Below are positions 22,766 through 35,908 of a stretch of 64,000 nt of DNA, one piece after another (within the stretch, counting starts at the first letter, position 1; each line of letters begins with the position of its first letter). A program made the position numbers and the translations under genes. The notes under the pieces were generated by a model. The model was not told where the DNA came from, made no database searches, and saw nothing but the letters and a program-made list of their open reading frames with translations. This stretch comes from Cryptomeria japonica (taxonomy: Eukaryota; Streptophyta; Pinopsida; Cupressales; Cupressaceae): contig NC_081406.1 in assembly GCF_030272615.1 (NCBI RefSeq), forward strand, positions 169,785,861 through 169,849,860, read 5' to 3'.

Positions 22766-25700
22766 GGATATGCTCTGGCCAGAGACTTTAGACTCATCGA
22801 GACCATCCGGGTCCTGAGCCACTCTCTAAAAACTACACTCCCCTACTAGGAGTGCACCAAGGTCGCTGTCCTTAGGAGTATAAAAATAATTACATAAACA
22901 AGCTTGAGTTCTGCCTCGAAATTCGGCCTAAAGCCTTGGGAAGTCAAGCGAATCCATACGGGATTCCTTCTGAGTATGCATTGAATTAATTTTAACATTT
23001 CAATTATTATTTGCACCATTTGATTAAAAGACCAAGGAACTTCAAGAACCAACTAATCACCCAAAACCAAATCCTAACCCCCATCCCTGAACGCCTGAGT
23101 ACAAGGGACAACTCCGTCCCTCGACTGCCTACATACCCATTTCGGCACGGGATCAAGGCGTAAAGTATGTAGTTCTAGTTTCTAACTATGGTTTAATGTA
23201 AACTATTTGGTGGGTACGCAACCCTTTCTAGGGTCAATGTCCCAGACAGTTTCTCTGTGGTTGCTACCCACGATGGTAGCTCTATAGCAAAAAGGCTTAA
23301 GGTGGCCTTCTACTTGTGTCCTAAGACAACTAACTCCTATTTTCTATTAAATACGTCACCCTTAATCCGTTATCATCCGTTGAAATCATCAAGATAAAAT
23401 AAATTTTCAAGATCTTCACACACATCCAAACCCTATGGGGTTAACTGATCGGATGTAAATTCATTTAAAAAATAATCTTTTTAGATTATCGATCCAAGGG
23501 GGATTACCCACCCCTTGGATTTTAACTTCCAAATGACCCTTATTTCTCCCCGGCGATTTAGAGGGACGATGCCACAGACGTCGTTATTGCAACTTTATTA
23601 GGCGTTAAGTGCAGTAGTTCAACACGACGACATTACCTATAAGTGTGACCTAGATGCACCATAGATACCGAACGTCACTAATTTTTGGTTTCAACTCCTC
23701 TTGTTTAGTTATCTAACTAGGAATTTAACTTTGAATTCATGAATATTAAATGAAGCAATATACCAATACAATTATGAAAAAGAAACTATTATATACAAGG
23801 AATTATCGCTTGAATTTAAAAAATAAACTATGAATTTTACGTAATTGAAAAGAACATAAACAAATCTACTACTTGGAATAGTATTTTCTTCGAAGGAAAG
23901 TTATGATAATGGAAAATTTGAGAATTTGAACTAAATACATGAAGTTACTAATTGCTTGGAAATCATGATACTTTCAAAGATAACTTATGAAAATGATTTG
24001 AATCACTTGCAAGATATAATTGTTTTGGACAAACCATTACACAATAAGTATGAATCCTAGTACCGATTTGTTTGAAAGAAAATTAAATGATTGAATAGCA
24101 AGAATTTGGAAATGAATTTTAACACCTACTTGTTTGAAGTGAAAAGTACTTAATAATATTCCCAACTAATTCTTCCATATGAAGTAATACAAATTTCATC
24201 TACAAATGATAACACTACTTTAAATTTGAATCCTAATACTTGAAAGGTACTAAATTGCTTGAAATAGAATTTAAATTATCAAATAATTATACTTTGGAAA
24301 TGAATTAATACTCACTTGTTGAAGGGGAAAGGAAACAACTATTCAACAATAAGCTTCAAATTAACCACATTGTTCTTAGTTACTTATTGTTTGAAAAAGA
24401 GATTAGACAAGAGTGTAAACACTTGCTAGTTAACCAAGTAAATCATACTAAGTCTCCTAATAAACAATTCTAATCAATAAACTTCAAGTTGCTTTTTAAC
24501 TAATACCTTTGCAAGATTATAAAGTGATAACTAATTACTCCTTCCACTTGAAGTAACGTTAACTTTATCATTGGATACATTCTACAAATAATAACTTTAT
24601 CAATTTCAAATACTTCGAAGGGAGCTAATGGTTGCTCCTTAAATTACCCTCAATTAGAGTTGCTATTTAATTTTCTAAGTGATCACGGAGTAGGTTTCTT
24701 GAAACTCATTTGCTAGAACAATTTTGGTTTGAATAAACTCTCTTTGCCTCCTAATTAATACCATAGCCATATGAATATTTAACTATGCAATTTACCTCTA
24801 AATTTAATGTTAATTAAATTTAACTTTACTAATTACTTGTATTATTAAGTGTAACTTTTCCTTTTTACTAGTCTTATGTTTCTTTTAGCTAGAGGGTAAA
24901 TGATTTTAACTATTAAAAGGAGTGACTATTCTTGATGCCTTATATACTCATATCTTGGAATCTAATAAAGAAACAAATCAATAATCAACTTTTCAAATTG
25001 AGGCAAAACTTTGTCTAACATTAACTCATATTGCTGAAATACCTAAAAGGGTTACTATGAATCTAAACACAGTTACTTGTTCGGTAAATTCCTTTAACCT
25101 TTGATACTTGTACTAATTGAAATATACAAAAGATAGTTTTGAAATCCAATAATTAAAGAACTTAAATAATTGAAATGTATTGAATGTCTTGAGGGAGCCC
25201 ACTTACTATTAGGATTTAATTATTTGATGAAAAGATCCAAAACTATGGAATAAGTGTATCATTGGTGCAATAACATTTTCCTTTGCTTTGTTTTTCCTCG
25301 ATCAAACTAATTTGTTTAATAAGAAGATTTAACTATTATATCTACATCCTAAGAAGGATTAATTCAAGACATGATAGATCTCTTAATGCTCAATTATCTA
25401 TTGAAATTCTCAAGTGTTAATTGACCCTTTTGCCTTATGCAATATTTATCTTTTCAAAACCCAAGCGACTCTTTTCTCATCATTGAGCAGATACTAACTC
25501 TTTAGAATTTAAAAAGAGTTCAAATTTGCAACTTAATTCTCCATAATAAAACTCCAATAAGGTATCCATTAATATGGGTTAGACTCTTTTCGCTTAAATT
25601 TTCCTTTAATATTTTAATAATCTAATTCCTAAAACTTAGAGATGATATTTTAAACATATTTCCATTAATTTTAATAAGGTTAGATTATAAATAGGTCTCA

Positions 25701-26116
25701 TTAATCCTTTTTAAATAGATATCAATAAATAAAACCATTTTTCATTAAATAGACCTCAATAAATAAATCCATCACTAAATTTGATTAATTTTCAATTATT
25801 AAAATTTATAATTATAAACTAATCCTAAATGATATTTTTAATCACCAAGTGCATAATTAAATTTCAAAGAACTATAAGCTTATTAATTTTAATCATTCAA
25901 AATAACTTTCAATATTCTACAACATTTTTTAATTTTAAATTAAAATAAAAAAATAAAAAATAAATAAATTTGAACTACTTATTTTAATGATACAAATAAA
26001 TTTCAATTACCTAAACAACTTAGAATATATATAATTTTTTCAATTATTTGAATAACACATAAAATTTAATTGCAAATTCTAAAGTATAATTCAATTTTAA
26101 TAAAACAATTCCTACT

Positions 26117-26119
<3 letters not shown>

Positions 26120-26204
<85 letters not shown>
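26120..26204. repeat. (AT)n microsatellite, 85 bp
   Basis: Uninterrupted AT dinucleotide run inside the nested LTR-like element. Confidence 0.98.
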
Positions 26205-26207
<3 letters not shown>

Positions 26208-26489
26208 TTTTTTAAATAATTGGTAATTAACTCAAAATCTTTTAATAATATAATAATTATATTTATTAATCTTAAATAAATAAACTAAAATTTAAAAAAA
26301 ATAAACTTAAATCTACAAACAAATTTAGAACATAAATTTAATATGACTTTAAATAAATTTGATATATATGCTTATATAATATATATTTGAAGGGAAATTT
26401 ACTAATTTATTAATCAAGACAAGATTTACTTTTCTTCTTTTTTTAAATTTCATACATGCACAGGGAATAATATTTTTTTTCTAAAAATC

Positions 26490-26645
26490 CAAAGAGATGA
26501 ATATGTTTCTAAAAAGTACAGAGATGAACTTTTTTCCTATAATGCACAGAGATGAATGTTTTCCTAAAATTCACAGACATGAATATTTTCCTAAAATCCA
26601 CAGAGATGGGTATTTATCTAACATACACAGAGATGAATATATTTC
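26490..26645. repeat. About 32 bp minisatellite
   Basis: CAGAGATGAATNTTTTCCTAAAA-type units recur about five to six times at roughly 32 bp spacing. The apparent peptide repeat (HRDE, KIH) in the overlapping frame is a consequence of the DNA repeat. Confidence 0.85.
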
Positions 26646-27950
26646 TATTTTTGTTTTCTTTATTTTGATTTTAGATTACTTTGGCAATAGGTTTATTTTT
26701 GTTCAAGTTATTCTAAAATATATATTACATTCTAAAAAAATCTGATTTTTTGTAAAATAAAGAAAGTTGATTGAGGAAAAGATAACAGATTAAACAATAT
26801 TCGAATTTGTATATGCATATTTTGAAAGAAATCAATTAACCAATTTATTTCCTACATGCAGATTCCAAAATAAAAAAGAAGATTTTTTCTTTTCTTTTTT
26901 GGATAGAAAAGCAATTTATTACATGTATTTGATTAAATCAATCAACAAAAACTGAAAAATATTTCCTTGCAAAAATCTGAAATGGATAAAAGAGATTTCT
27001 TTAAAAAAAATAAAATTAAAATATAAACTTTCTTATGTGCAAAATTCTGAAAGAGACGAGAAGAAGATTTTCTTTGAAAAGAAAAAGCAAGCAATGAATA
27101 TGCAAGAGGGGAGCCTGGATTTGAATGAAGAACCTTTTTGATCTCCTTCAATTCCTCCTTGAATCTTGGTAATGATCTTCTCCAAAATCCTGCAACACAT
27201 CTACAAAATTTCTCCTACAACTAACATGGTATTGAAAATAAATTCATAAGAATTTCAAGACTACTTTATCATAAAAAAAAACAACAATGAACTCCCCTTT
27301 TTCGAAAATTTAGAACTCAATATATAGAAAAGAGAGTCATTTTCCCACTACAAAAGAAATTAATTGATTTCCATATTCTTTTTCCAAAATAATTTCATGC
27401 AAAATGATTAATTGTCATAGTGGGGGTTACATGCAAAAATTGAATTTGAAATTCTCTTCTAGAACCTTCTCATTTCCTCCTAAAACATGTGCTAAATAGC
27501 ATATTGAGAAAATAAACAATTTCTAAATTAATTTCATGCAAAAATGATTGTTGTCATAGTAGGGGTTACATTTGACCATGCATTCAAAATTCAAATTTGA
27601 ATTCTCCTCCATTTTATCAAAATGTAGTTTGTAACTCCTTTGTCATAAAGATGCCATGAATAGAATTATTCTTGTCATAGAATAATTTTGTAACTCCCAT
27701 GTCATATATTTGCTAAATATAATATTTATTCCTTAATATTTTAAATCTAAAATTTCTTTTCTAGAATCTTCGTATTTCTCCTACACCATGTGCTCAATTA
27801 GGATATTGAGAAAATAAGCAATTTTCAAATAAATTATGACCTCATGTGTGTGTCACCACTTAAATTCTTTTTTATTTAAAAACTTCAACCTCATTTCAAT
27901 TTATCTTTTCTTTCTAACAAACCTATAAAATTAATATTATAATAGTAGTT

Positions 27951-27951
<1 letters not shown>

Positions 27952-28007
<56 letters not shown>
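27952..28007. repeat. (TAA)n microsatellite
   Basis: About 18 uninterrupted TAA units, close to the 3' end of the nested LTR-like element. Confidence 0.97.
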
Positions 28008-28049
28008 GCAAGTCATATCAAGGTCCAAAAAGAGGGTTATGACATCTCT

Positions 28050-31000
28050 CATCCCTTGTTCAAGCTTAGATCATTCTCTCCCCGCAAGGTACTCCAAATC
28101 CTTCAAAACTGCCTTTCAAATTTGAAAATATGTGGACCAAGGATGTTGGTTTCCTCACTCTAATTGGCAAATGGTGGAATGAAGTAAGCTTTGAAGGTTC
28201 CAAGCTCTTTGGCTTTGTGTCCAAGCTAAAATATGTCAAAAGATAGCTGTTAAAATGGAATGCATCACATTTTAAGAATATTTTTGTTGTCAAAAAGAAG
28301 CTTGAAGACTAGTTAGAAGATCTGAATGACAAGGTAATCAAGGAGGGAATGTCTCAAGTCCTTTTTTTAGAAGAAAAGCAATTGTTGGTTGATTATGAGG
28401 ACATCTTATCCAAAGAGGAAATTTTTTGGAAGCAAAAGTCTAGAGAAAATTGGCTTCAAGCTGGGGACAAAAATACAAAATTCTTTCATAATGTCACATG
28501 GATCTGTAGAGGTATAAACATAATTTCTAGGTTGGATATCCAAGGCAAAGGTTTCATAGATGATCCAGTAGCCATTAGAAACGAAATTGTCAATTTTTTC
28601 TCCAAGGTGCTTAACAATGAAGAAGGATCGGGCCTAATAGAGAAAAGGAAGCTTTTATTGTTCATCCCTAAAGTGATCTCTGAGGATAAATACAAAAAAA
28701 CTCAACCAAATTCTTTCCTTGGAGGAAGTGAGTATAGCTCTAAATCAACTCCCCTCTGACAACACTCTAGGCCCAGATGGCTTCCCAATAGGCTTCTTCA
28801 AAAACTGTTGGGACATCCTTGGATCAGATTTAGTGGAGGCATTAGAAGTTGCAAGGAAATTGGGTAATCTTCTAAAGGAGATTAATAACACCTTCATAGT
28901 TCTCATTCTGAAGAAGGAAAAAGCTTCCCGATTAGAGGATTTCAGACCAATCTCCCTCTGCAATTCCATTTATAAAATTATTTCCAAGGTGATGACAAAT
29001 AGATTGAAACCTCTAATGAACACCATTATTTCAGAGGAGAAGACGAGCTTTGTTCCTGGTCGTTCAATTTTGGATGGTGTCATTGTGGCTCGAGAGGCTA
29101 TTCATACACTTCAAAGAACCAAAAGGCTATGTATGATAGTGAAATTTGAAATTTCTAAAGCTTATGAGAATGTGGACTGGTGTTTTTTATGCAAAACTAT
29201 ACAGGCCTTTGGATTTAGTAGGTAATGGATTAATTGGATCTATGAATGCATGTCCACTCCAAGATTTTCTATTATGGTCAATGGAAAACCGAAGGCCTTC
29301 TTCTCATCCTCAAAGGGAATCCATCAAGGGGATCCAATCTCTCCTTTTATCTTTACTATAATGGCAAAAGCCTTGGGCAGAGCTATAAAATCAAGGTATG
29401 CCAGCAAGAACTTGGAAGGCATCAGCAATTTGTTGATGACAATCTTCTACTTGGAACAACAAAATCTAAGGAAGCAACCCAGTTTCAGAAGTTGTTGGTT
29501 TCTTATGGTAAAGCTTCAGGTCAGGTTATTAATAAGAAAAAATCATAAATTTATTTCTTCTCCACATCAGCATCTGTGGAGAATAGGATTTTAAGAATCT
29601 TTAACTGCAAAATGGGTTCTGTCCCTTGCACTTATCTGGGGATTCCAATAGATAGGGGTTTGAGGAGTTCCAAGTTGTAGGATTCTCTTAAGCTAAAATT
29701 GGTCCTGAAAGATAATTCATGGAAAGGGAAGTGGCTTTCCTAGGCAAGTAGATTGATCATGCTTCAAGCAGTTATCTCTTCTCTCCCCATCTATCTCATG
29801 TCCCTTCTAGTCCTTTCCGCAGGTATGAATTCCTTCATCATACAAAAGATGGGAAACTTCTTTTGGCAAAATATGGATGAAAGGCATAAAATTACCCAAA
29901 TTGCTTGGGAAAAAATCTGTAAATCCAAATATTTAGGGGGTTTGGGAGTGCATAATCTTCAGACTTAGAATAAGGCCTTGGGTGCCAAATTAGCCTAGAA
30001 AATGCTAATTGATCCTAACATGAGATGGGTAAGAATGATGCTTACAAAATATGTAGCTACAGGAGATCCTATCAATTTTCTAAGGGCTTCTAGCCATCCA
30101 AAAGGGTCTCGGATGTGGAATTTTATTCTCAAATGTCAACATCTTATAGCAGATTTTGTTTCTTGGGACGTCTATGATGGCTCCTCATGTCTCTTTTGGG
30201 AGGACTCTTGGGGTGGATTCCCTAGTATAGATAGTTTAATTTATATTCCAATAACAAGGGAGTGGCTAAGACATCACTGGGGGCTGCATATCAAGGATTA
30301 TGTTGAATTTTCAAGGGAGAATTCCTTTGTAGGTTGGAGTTGGAAAAAATTGGAAGGTCTCCCTCTCCCCCTAAATGAATTAAACCAACTTTCAGGCTTA
30401 GTCAAGGATAGGAAATTGGTCTTCAGAAATGGGACTGATTATTTGATTTGGACTCCTAAATCAAGCCAATATTCTACTAAGGTAGGATATAATGTCATTG
30501 CAAATCAAGAGGTCTCAAAGGATAAAAGTATGCCCCAAAATCTCTTTTGGATTAGCAAAATTATCCCCAAGGCTGGTATTTTTGCATGGTTGGCAGTTAA
30601 GAAAAATCTCCTTACGACAGAGAGATTCAAGAAGATGGGCTTTGAGGGACCTTCCAGGTGCATTCTTTGTAAAGCTCAGGAGGAAACTGTAGATCATCTC
30701 CTCCTAAATTGTCTTTTTTCTACAAAATGTTGGAGGTGGTTATGTGATAAATTTGGTTGGATAATTGCCCTTCCAAATGAAATTGTTTCCCTCTTCAAAA
30801 GCCAACCAATCAAATCAAGAGATGGTATTTTAAGTTCTTTGTGGGAAATCTCTCCCTCTTATTGATTTTGGGAGGTTTGGAAGGAATGGAATAAGAGATT
30901 ATTTGATGGCAAAGCTAGAAGTGTTGAGTCAGTCTTATCCTCTTTGAAAGCTGCCATTGTTGAGAATATTAACGGTAGACTTGATCTCTCTTCCAACTTG

Positions 31001-31552
31001 GACAAGGACTTCATGTCATGGGATGGTAGAATGAGGTTCACATGGAATGGAATGAAAATTCCCCCTTGTTTAGGGAAGAAGAGAAGTGACAAAGGAAGTG
31101 CAATATGGAGTCCTCCCCAATTTGGTTGGCTCAAATTGAATTTTGATGGGGCCTCAAAAGGAAATCCCGGTGCCTCTGGAGTTGGATATGTAGTAAGAGA
31201 TCATAGAGGAGTAGTCAAAGGAAAGATGGTTGTGCCTATTCCCCCAGACACTAACAATGTTGCAGAATTCAAGGCCCTTTTATTTGGTCTCTTTTAGTGT
31301 TCCAATCAAGGTATGAGGAACTTAGCTATTGAAGAAGACTTTGCCATTGTTATCAACACAATTAAAATATCTCATTCTTTCAATTAGAAGATGCAAGCAC
31401 CGCTGAACAAAATTCTAGTACTATTATCCACTTTTGATAACTACACCTGCAAGCACATATACAGAGAAGCAAATATGGAAGTTGATGCCCTATCCAATTT
31501 GGCTTCGGCTGGAACTTCTATGAGTTGGTGGGCATATGATCTTAGCATTTAA
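28050..31552 (+). pseudogene. LINE ORF2, C-terminal part: reverse transcriptase, zf-RVT, RNase H
   Basis: Landmarks in order: LDHS (28066), PFKFENMW (28115), SRENWLQAGDKNTKFFHN (28440-28493), the reverse transcriptase start GPDGFPIGFFK (28770-28805), EDFRPISLCN (28937), FVPGRSILDG (29051), a FEISKAYENVDW box (29144-29180) where the first catalytic Asp is replaced by Glu, IHQGDPISPFIF (29322) and FVDDNLLLG (29434). Then zf-RVT with CILCKAQEETVDHLLLNC (30658-30712) and RNase H from NFDGASKGNPG (31139) through AEFKALLFGL (31264) to YREANMEVDALSNLA (31459-31503). The last stop is at 31550-31552. Numerous stops and frame changes show it is dead. The RNase H domain is typical of one lineage of plant L1 elements. 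Confidence 0.9.
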
Positions 31553-33337
31553 TTGTTTTGTTCCAGGGAGAAGGGAAGACCATAGTTGGATATAGGCCAT
31601 TTTAAAATCTAAAGTATTCATTGAGGTTCACGGGTTCTTTCTAGCTGAGCTATCTATTTGAATTTGAATGAAGAGATCTGTTAAAACTTCAACGATCTTC
31701 TTTTTCTAATCAAGTTAATTTCTCACCAAAGTAAGGTATGCATTGAAAATGCTAAGTTGGTTTCTATGGGCCCCTCCATCTCATATCCACTGAATCAGAT
31801 TAGAAAATTGTGGCCAGCATGGAGGTTGCCGAGTTGGATGCCACAAAGATCTATCTCAGCCACGTCCATTCCAATTTGCTAATTGATTGTGAAATTGATG
31901 TTGACAAATAATTTTTCTTTCTTATGTGATCCAAAGATGAGGTTTAGAAAGGCTTGATGAGATCAGCAAATCTGTCAAATCCTCATGAAAAGGAGGAAAG
32001 TATGCCATCACCTATGGTGGAGACTTGTGTTGTCATGTTGGCAATTCTCTAAGGACTGGTTAATTAATTTCCAATCGTTGGAAGCATATTTTTCCACCAC
32101 CTCTCCTCTAGGCTCATTAACTCCAAGCAATTTGCATTAATTAGTATTGGAAAGTGTGAGAATGTTGGGAAGTTTCTTAAAAGCTACGTCTTGTCTTCAT
32201 TTGTCATTTTGTCGACTTTTTAAATTTGAAGGCTTCTACGTTTCAAGTTGCAGAGAGCATTTTCCATTAGGGTCTAAGGATGGAAGAAGCTCCTTTCGGC
32301 TTCATCATTAGAAGGCACCTTGAGCCAATTTCTTGTTTTGGGGCGGATACCCCCATATCCCTTTCCTGCAATCGCCACCAAGTCTCTTTTAGAGAGATTA
32401 TGGTTTTAAGGCTCAAAAGGCTCCTTTGAATCTTTGAGCCTTCAAGAATCTTGGCGTTCAAGCTCATTCTTGGCTATGGACACTTGAGAAAGAAAGAGTA
32501 TCTGTGAGATAACTCCAATATCTCATCTAAATTTGTAACTTCTCTTCTTGATAATCAGGTTTCAAAGGAGAAGGTGTTGGTGTTAACCACACAATTATTT
32601 GAGCAAGAGGTTTCAGAGGGGTTGGCTACTGTTCTTAACAAAGCCATTATTGGCACTGGAATGCCTCGCCCTGGATATTTTATCTTATTCTTGGTTCCGG
32701 GAGAAACCATTAACTATTTTCCCTTTCTATTGGAATTAAAGGGCCCTTCTTTAAGACATCATATGGCATTCACGACAATGGCGGTCATATTCGTAGACTG
32801 GAGGTTGTTGGGTGAAGAAGTGAATAATGTAGATAGGGAAGATGAATTTCTAGATTTTACCAGCTTGAACGACCTTATTCCACCAAAATTAGAACGCAAT
32901 GGGAGAGTTGTTAACGGCTTCAGGAATGCGAGACCAAGAGGTTGTGGTTGAGGGTGTCTACCGATGCCGAGCAGGGACCGTGGTCATCTGAGAGGCAGGG
33001 GTCGTGCTTGTGTTGAAGATTCAGCCTAGGGTTGAGGGAATTTCATGCAGAATAGATATGATTTTTTCTTTTTAATCTCAGACTCTATAATTAAAGCTTG
33101 TAGATACATTTGAATTTTATAGTATGAGGTTTTCTGGTACAATTTTAAGACTTTAGAAGCTGGAAGGTAGCTTCACTTTCTGCATTTTGTTAAACTTGGT
33201 GATTCTTCTTCAATGGAAGAATCTGGTTTATTGGGGAAGTATGCCCCAATTTTGAATTAACAAAATTATACAATAGCGTGTAACTATTTTTAATTTTAAT
33301 ATAATATCCTCTGGCATAGTCGTTTACCAATAAAAAA
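31553..33337 (+). other. Long 3' region of the LINE with a 125-codon ORF
   Basis: About 1.8 kb lies between the RNase H stop and the A-rich tail, long for a plant L1 3' UTR. The ORF at 32574-32951 is open for 125 codons but I do not recognise its product. The preceding 500 bp also shows patches of coding-like composition in shifting frames. It could be an old third ORF or captured sequence. The tail CTCTGGCATAGTCGTTTACC is the recognisable LINE end. Confidence 0.5.
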
Positions 33338-34202
33338 AATAGATTAATTATGCAGATTGAACATTCCCATCACACCACCTATATAAAAAAGAAATCCCAA
33401 ATTCTCTACCAACTATGAATGCATGCTTAGTAACTATTCAATCTTCTTACCTAGATACCATTGCAGGCCCAAGTAGATGAAAATAGTAAGAAAATCTGAG
33501 TGCACAATGTTAAAAATGCGGAATGAAATCGGTGGTGAAGGCATCCGTCTCTATAAATTTGATGCTTTGGATCTTCTTTTCGGTGTTTAGGATTTCAGTG
33601 AGCCAAATCTTGTAACTTTTGTCCCACTATTTCTAATAGAGAATTCACCCAACTACTAAATATTACGATATGCTTCCATTGTGGTTACTTTTTCTATTCA
33701 ATCTCTTTATCTTTTGGTGAATTTCAACTAGACACTTGAATAGTAGTAGCATGTTAGCCGACATTTGATTTCTGGTTTTGGTAATTTTTGTTCAATACAA
33801 TTGTGAGTTTAAGTTGATGATTAAAGTATTGTTGAGTATATTTTATTTATTTATGGTCGAAAAGCTTGCTAGGACAATAAAATTTATTTTTGATGGTTTG
33901 CCAATGATTGAATTTGTTAGAGATCATCATAAATTGTTGATAGGAATGTAAAACTTTTAGAGTTCATGGAATTTGGTATTTTGCACAGAGAATGAAGGGT
34001 TTGAGGAGCTCTTAGTCACTTTTTGGTTGTAAACATTGGGACTAAGGACTTTATTGCGCACCCTATATAAATTCCTAGGTTTTTGCTTTTTTCTTACAGA
34101 TTCAGGATTTTTGTCACTGAGTTTTTTGTTTCGCTATGGATTTGAGAGATTCTTTTTTGCTTTCAGAAATCTGAATGATCTTATTGTTTATTTAAAGTGA
34201 AG

Positions 34203-35908
34203 ATGGCGACAACATTTAAGAACCCAATTTCTTGTGGTGACTTTTTGCAATGGGGTATCTGCAAGCGTACTAGATGGGAGAATCCACAAGTAAAGAAGGA
34301 CGAGAAGATTATGGAGAACAAATCCACCATTTGTGTGGACAGACATGTTGCAGGAATAAAAACAACAGTGTAATCAAATCCCCTGTACACCACAAGAACA
34401 TTTGCATGAAATCCTCTATTCCCTGTCATCATGCTTGAAATCATCAGGAATCTAAGGCTAATTAGACTAAAAGGATGAATCACAAGAATCCTTAACTAAT
34501 TAAACTAATTCTAAACACAATTCAATGAAATAAATGAAGAAAATAAGGAGATTAAACTAATCAAAACTCCCTATTCTCCACTTGTGCTTCCATTGTTCTT
34601 CTCCATTGTTGTTGATGTAGGTGGCTCTCAGGTATTGCACTTGATTTCCTGCATAAGATAAGCAACAATATTGAAGATTGTGATTCTAGACTGAATTGAG
34701 TAAAGAGGTTGAATTTATAGATTTTCAACACAAAGGGGGGTGATGATTTGAACTCAAGTGTTGATTGATAGATAATTGATTTAGATTGATCAGTGAACTC
34801 AATTGATTGATTTGTTAACTCAATTAATTGAGTAGTGAACTGGATTGATTGAAGAGTGAACTGGGTTGATTGATTAGTGAACTGAATAGAATGGGGAGAT
34901 GATTCACTTGATTGATTAGTGAACTGAATAGATGGATTAGTCATAAAAAGGTGATTGAGAGTTAAAAAGTATGATTGATGAGTTAACTGAGTTAATTGAT
35001 TAGCCAACCGATTTGGTCAATCAGTTCTAGTTTTAGCATGTGTTGTAGGAATTTGAAATTGAATTTCATTTTCATTTTCAATTTGGATTTGAATTTGGTC
35101 ATTCGAATGTTGAAATGCTCATGAAATTAATTGAAATTCAGATTTGGGAAAAATGTGAATTTGGAAATATGAAATTAGATAAAATGATATGAAATTCGAA
35201 TTTGGGGAAATATGAAATGAAATTAGATGGAATTAATTGGAATTATAATTTGGGGATTTGGAAGAATAAGTTAATTAATTTAAATAATTTAAATGGAATT
35301 ATTTAAACATTAGAGATTGAATTAATTAAATAATAAAGATTATTTAACTAAGGAATAAATCGTAATTAATTAAATAATTGATATTTAATTAATAATTGAG
35401 ATATGGTTAACTGATTAAAATGATTTGAGAATAGAAATTGAATAATTAGGAGCGTTGAAAGGCAATGATTAGAAGAAATAGCTAGTTTAATAAAAAAATT
35501 AAAGAATTCCTTAATTAAATAGACGAATAATTATTGTAGTATTAATGAGACATTTTTAGGTAGCTACATTCCCCACAAGAACAATGTCATCAAATCCAAT
35601 CAGCCCTTGATAAAAAGATACCACTCCCTTTCAGTAACATCTGTCATTCCCTGCCAACTCCTAAAGAAAGAAGTACAAGATCATGACATCAGATGAGTCA
35701 TATAATGTGCACCAGGAACAACAATTATATAGAGGGAAGGAACACAGCGCAAGACAACAAGCCCTTGAATCTAGAGACTTTTGTCTGGTCAAAATTGAGC
35801 CTAGGCCTATCCCTCAGAGAGAAAGAGGAATATTTGTAGGCAATAAGGGGGTCAAAGTTTCTAGTGATACCCAAAAAGCATCTCAAGTGTATTCAGAAGG
35901 AAATAAAT
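34203..35908 (+). pseudogene. Second DUF1639 copy, exon 1 only, interrupted
   Basis: The ATG at 34203 opens a frame matching copy 1 (ATFKNPISCGDFLQWG versus its PTTLKNPISCAEFFQWG) that stops after 56 codons at 34371. Homology continues into the repeat area to about 34440, is broken by an AT-rich insert, resumes at about 35566 (CTACATTCCCCACAAGAACA) and runs past the same exon 1 donor (AAATAAAT|GTGAGT, 35908/35909). Frameshifts occur in the second half. Exons 2 and 3 were not found in the window. The upstream leader (33380-34200) and intron start (35909-36760) are also homologous, so this arose by DNA duplication, not retrocopying. Confidence 0.85.
34440..35565. mobile_element. About 1.1 kb AT-rich insertion in the dead DUF1639 exon
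   Basis: The block is absent from copy 1 and lies within the 33 bp repeat area of exon 1. It consists mainly of a minisatellite of GTGAACT(C/G)AATTGATTGATT-like units (34770-35010) and an AT-rich tract with repeated GAAATT(A/G) and TTAATTAAAT words (35050-35500). The minus-strand frame at 34561-35007, which reads as FTNQSIQ-type repeats, is a by-product of the minisatellite. I found no terminal inverted repeats. Confidence 0.6.

Larger units (their letters stand above)
22455..28044 (+). mobile_element. 5.6 kb solo-LTR-like element nested in LINE ORF2
   Basis: Ends are TGTAATAACCC (22455) and GGGTTATGACA (28044), inverted with one mismatch. The flanks TCTCT at 22450-22454 and 28045-28049 are a perfect 5 bp target-site duplication. 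Taking out the element and one TCTCT rejoins the LINE reading frame into an endonuclease LDHS box (the SDH motif), which confirms a clean insertion. No gag, protease or pol frames occur in 5,590 bp. Content: moderate-GC 1.2 kb at the 5' end, then strongly AT-rich DNA with simple repeats. It resembles, weakly, the 9298-14450 element around 23070-23180 versus 11450-11560. Confidence 0.8.
19846..33337 (+). mobile_element. L1-type LINE with RNase H, full-length, split by a solo-LTR-like element
   Basis: The flanks AATAGATTAATTATG at 19831-19845 and 33338-33352 are a perfect 15 bp target-site duplication, and copy 1 of the segment lacks the insertion. The 3' end reads CTCTGGCATAGTCGTTTACC then AATAAAAAAA, typical of plant L1 tails. 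Order inside: ORF1 with DUF4283, ORF2 with endonuclease, reverse transcriptase, zf-RVT and RNase H, then about 1.8 kb more. Without the nested 5.6 kb element it is about 7.9 kb. Both ORFs have many stops and frameshifts, so it is inactive. Confidence 0.85.

Noticed and set aside
26497-26745. 82-codon ORF with HRDE repeats
   Set aside because: By-product of the 32 bp minisatellite in the nested LTR-like element.
32267-32467. Minus-strand 66-codon ORF within the LINE 3' region
   Set aside because: Antisense to coding-like sequence and without recognisable features.
34561-35007. 148-codon minus-strand ORF with FTNQSIQ-type peptide repeats, resembling a structural repeat protein
   Set aside because: The peptide repeat comes from an AT-rich minisatellite within an insertion; no start context or homology, and the frame ends with the repeat.
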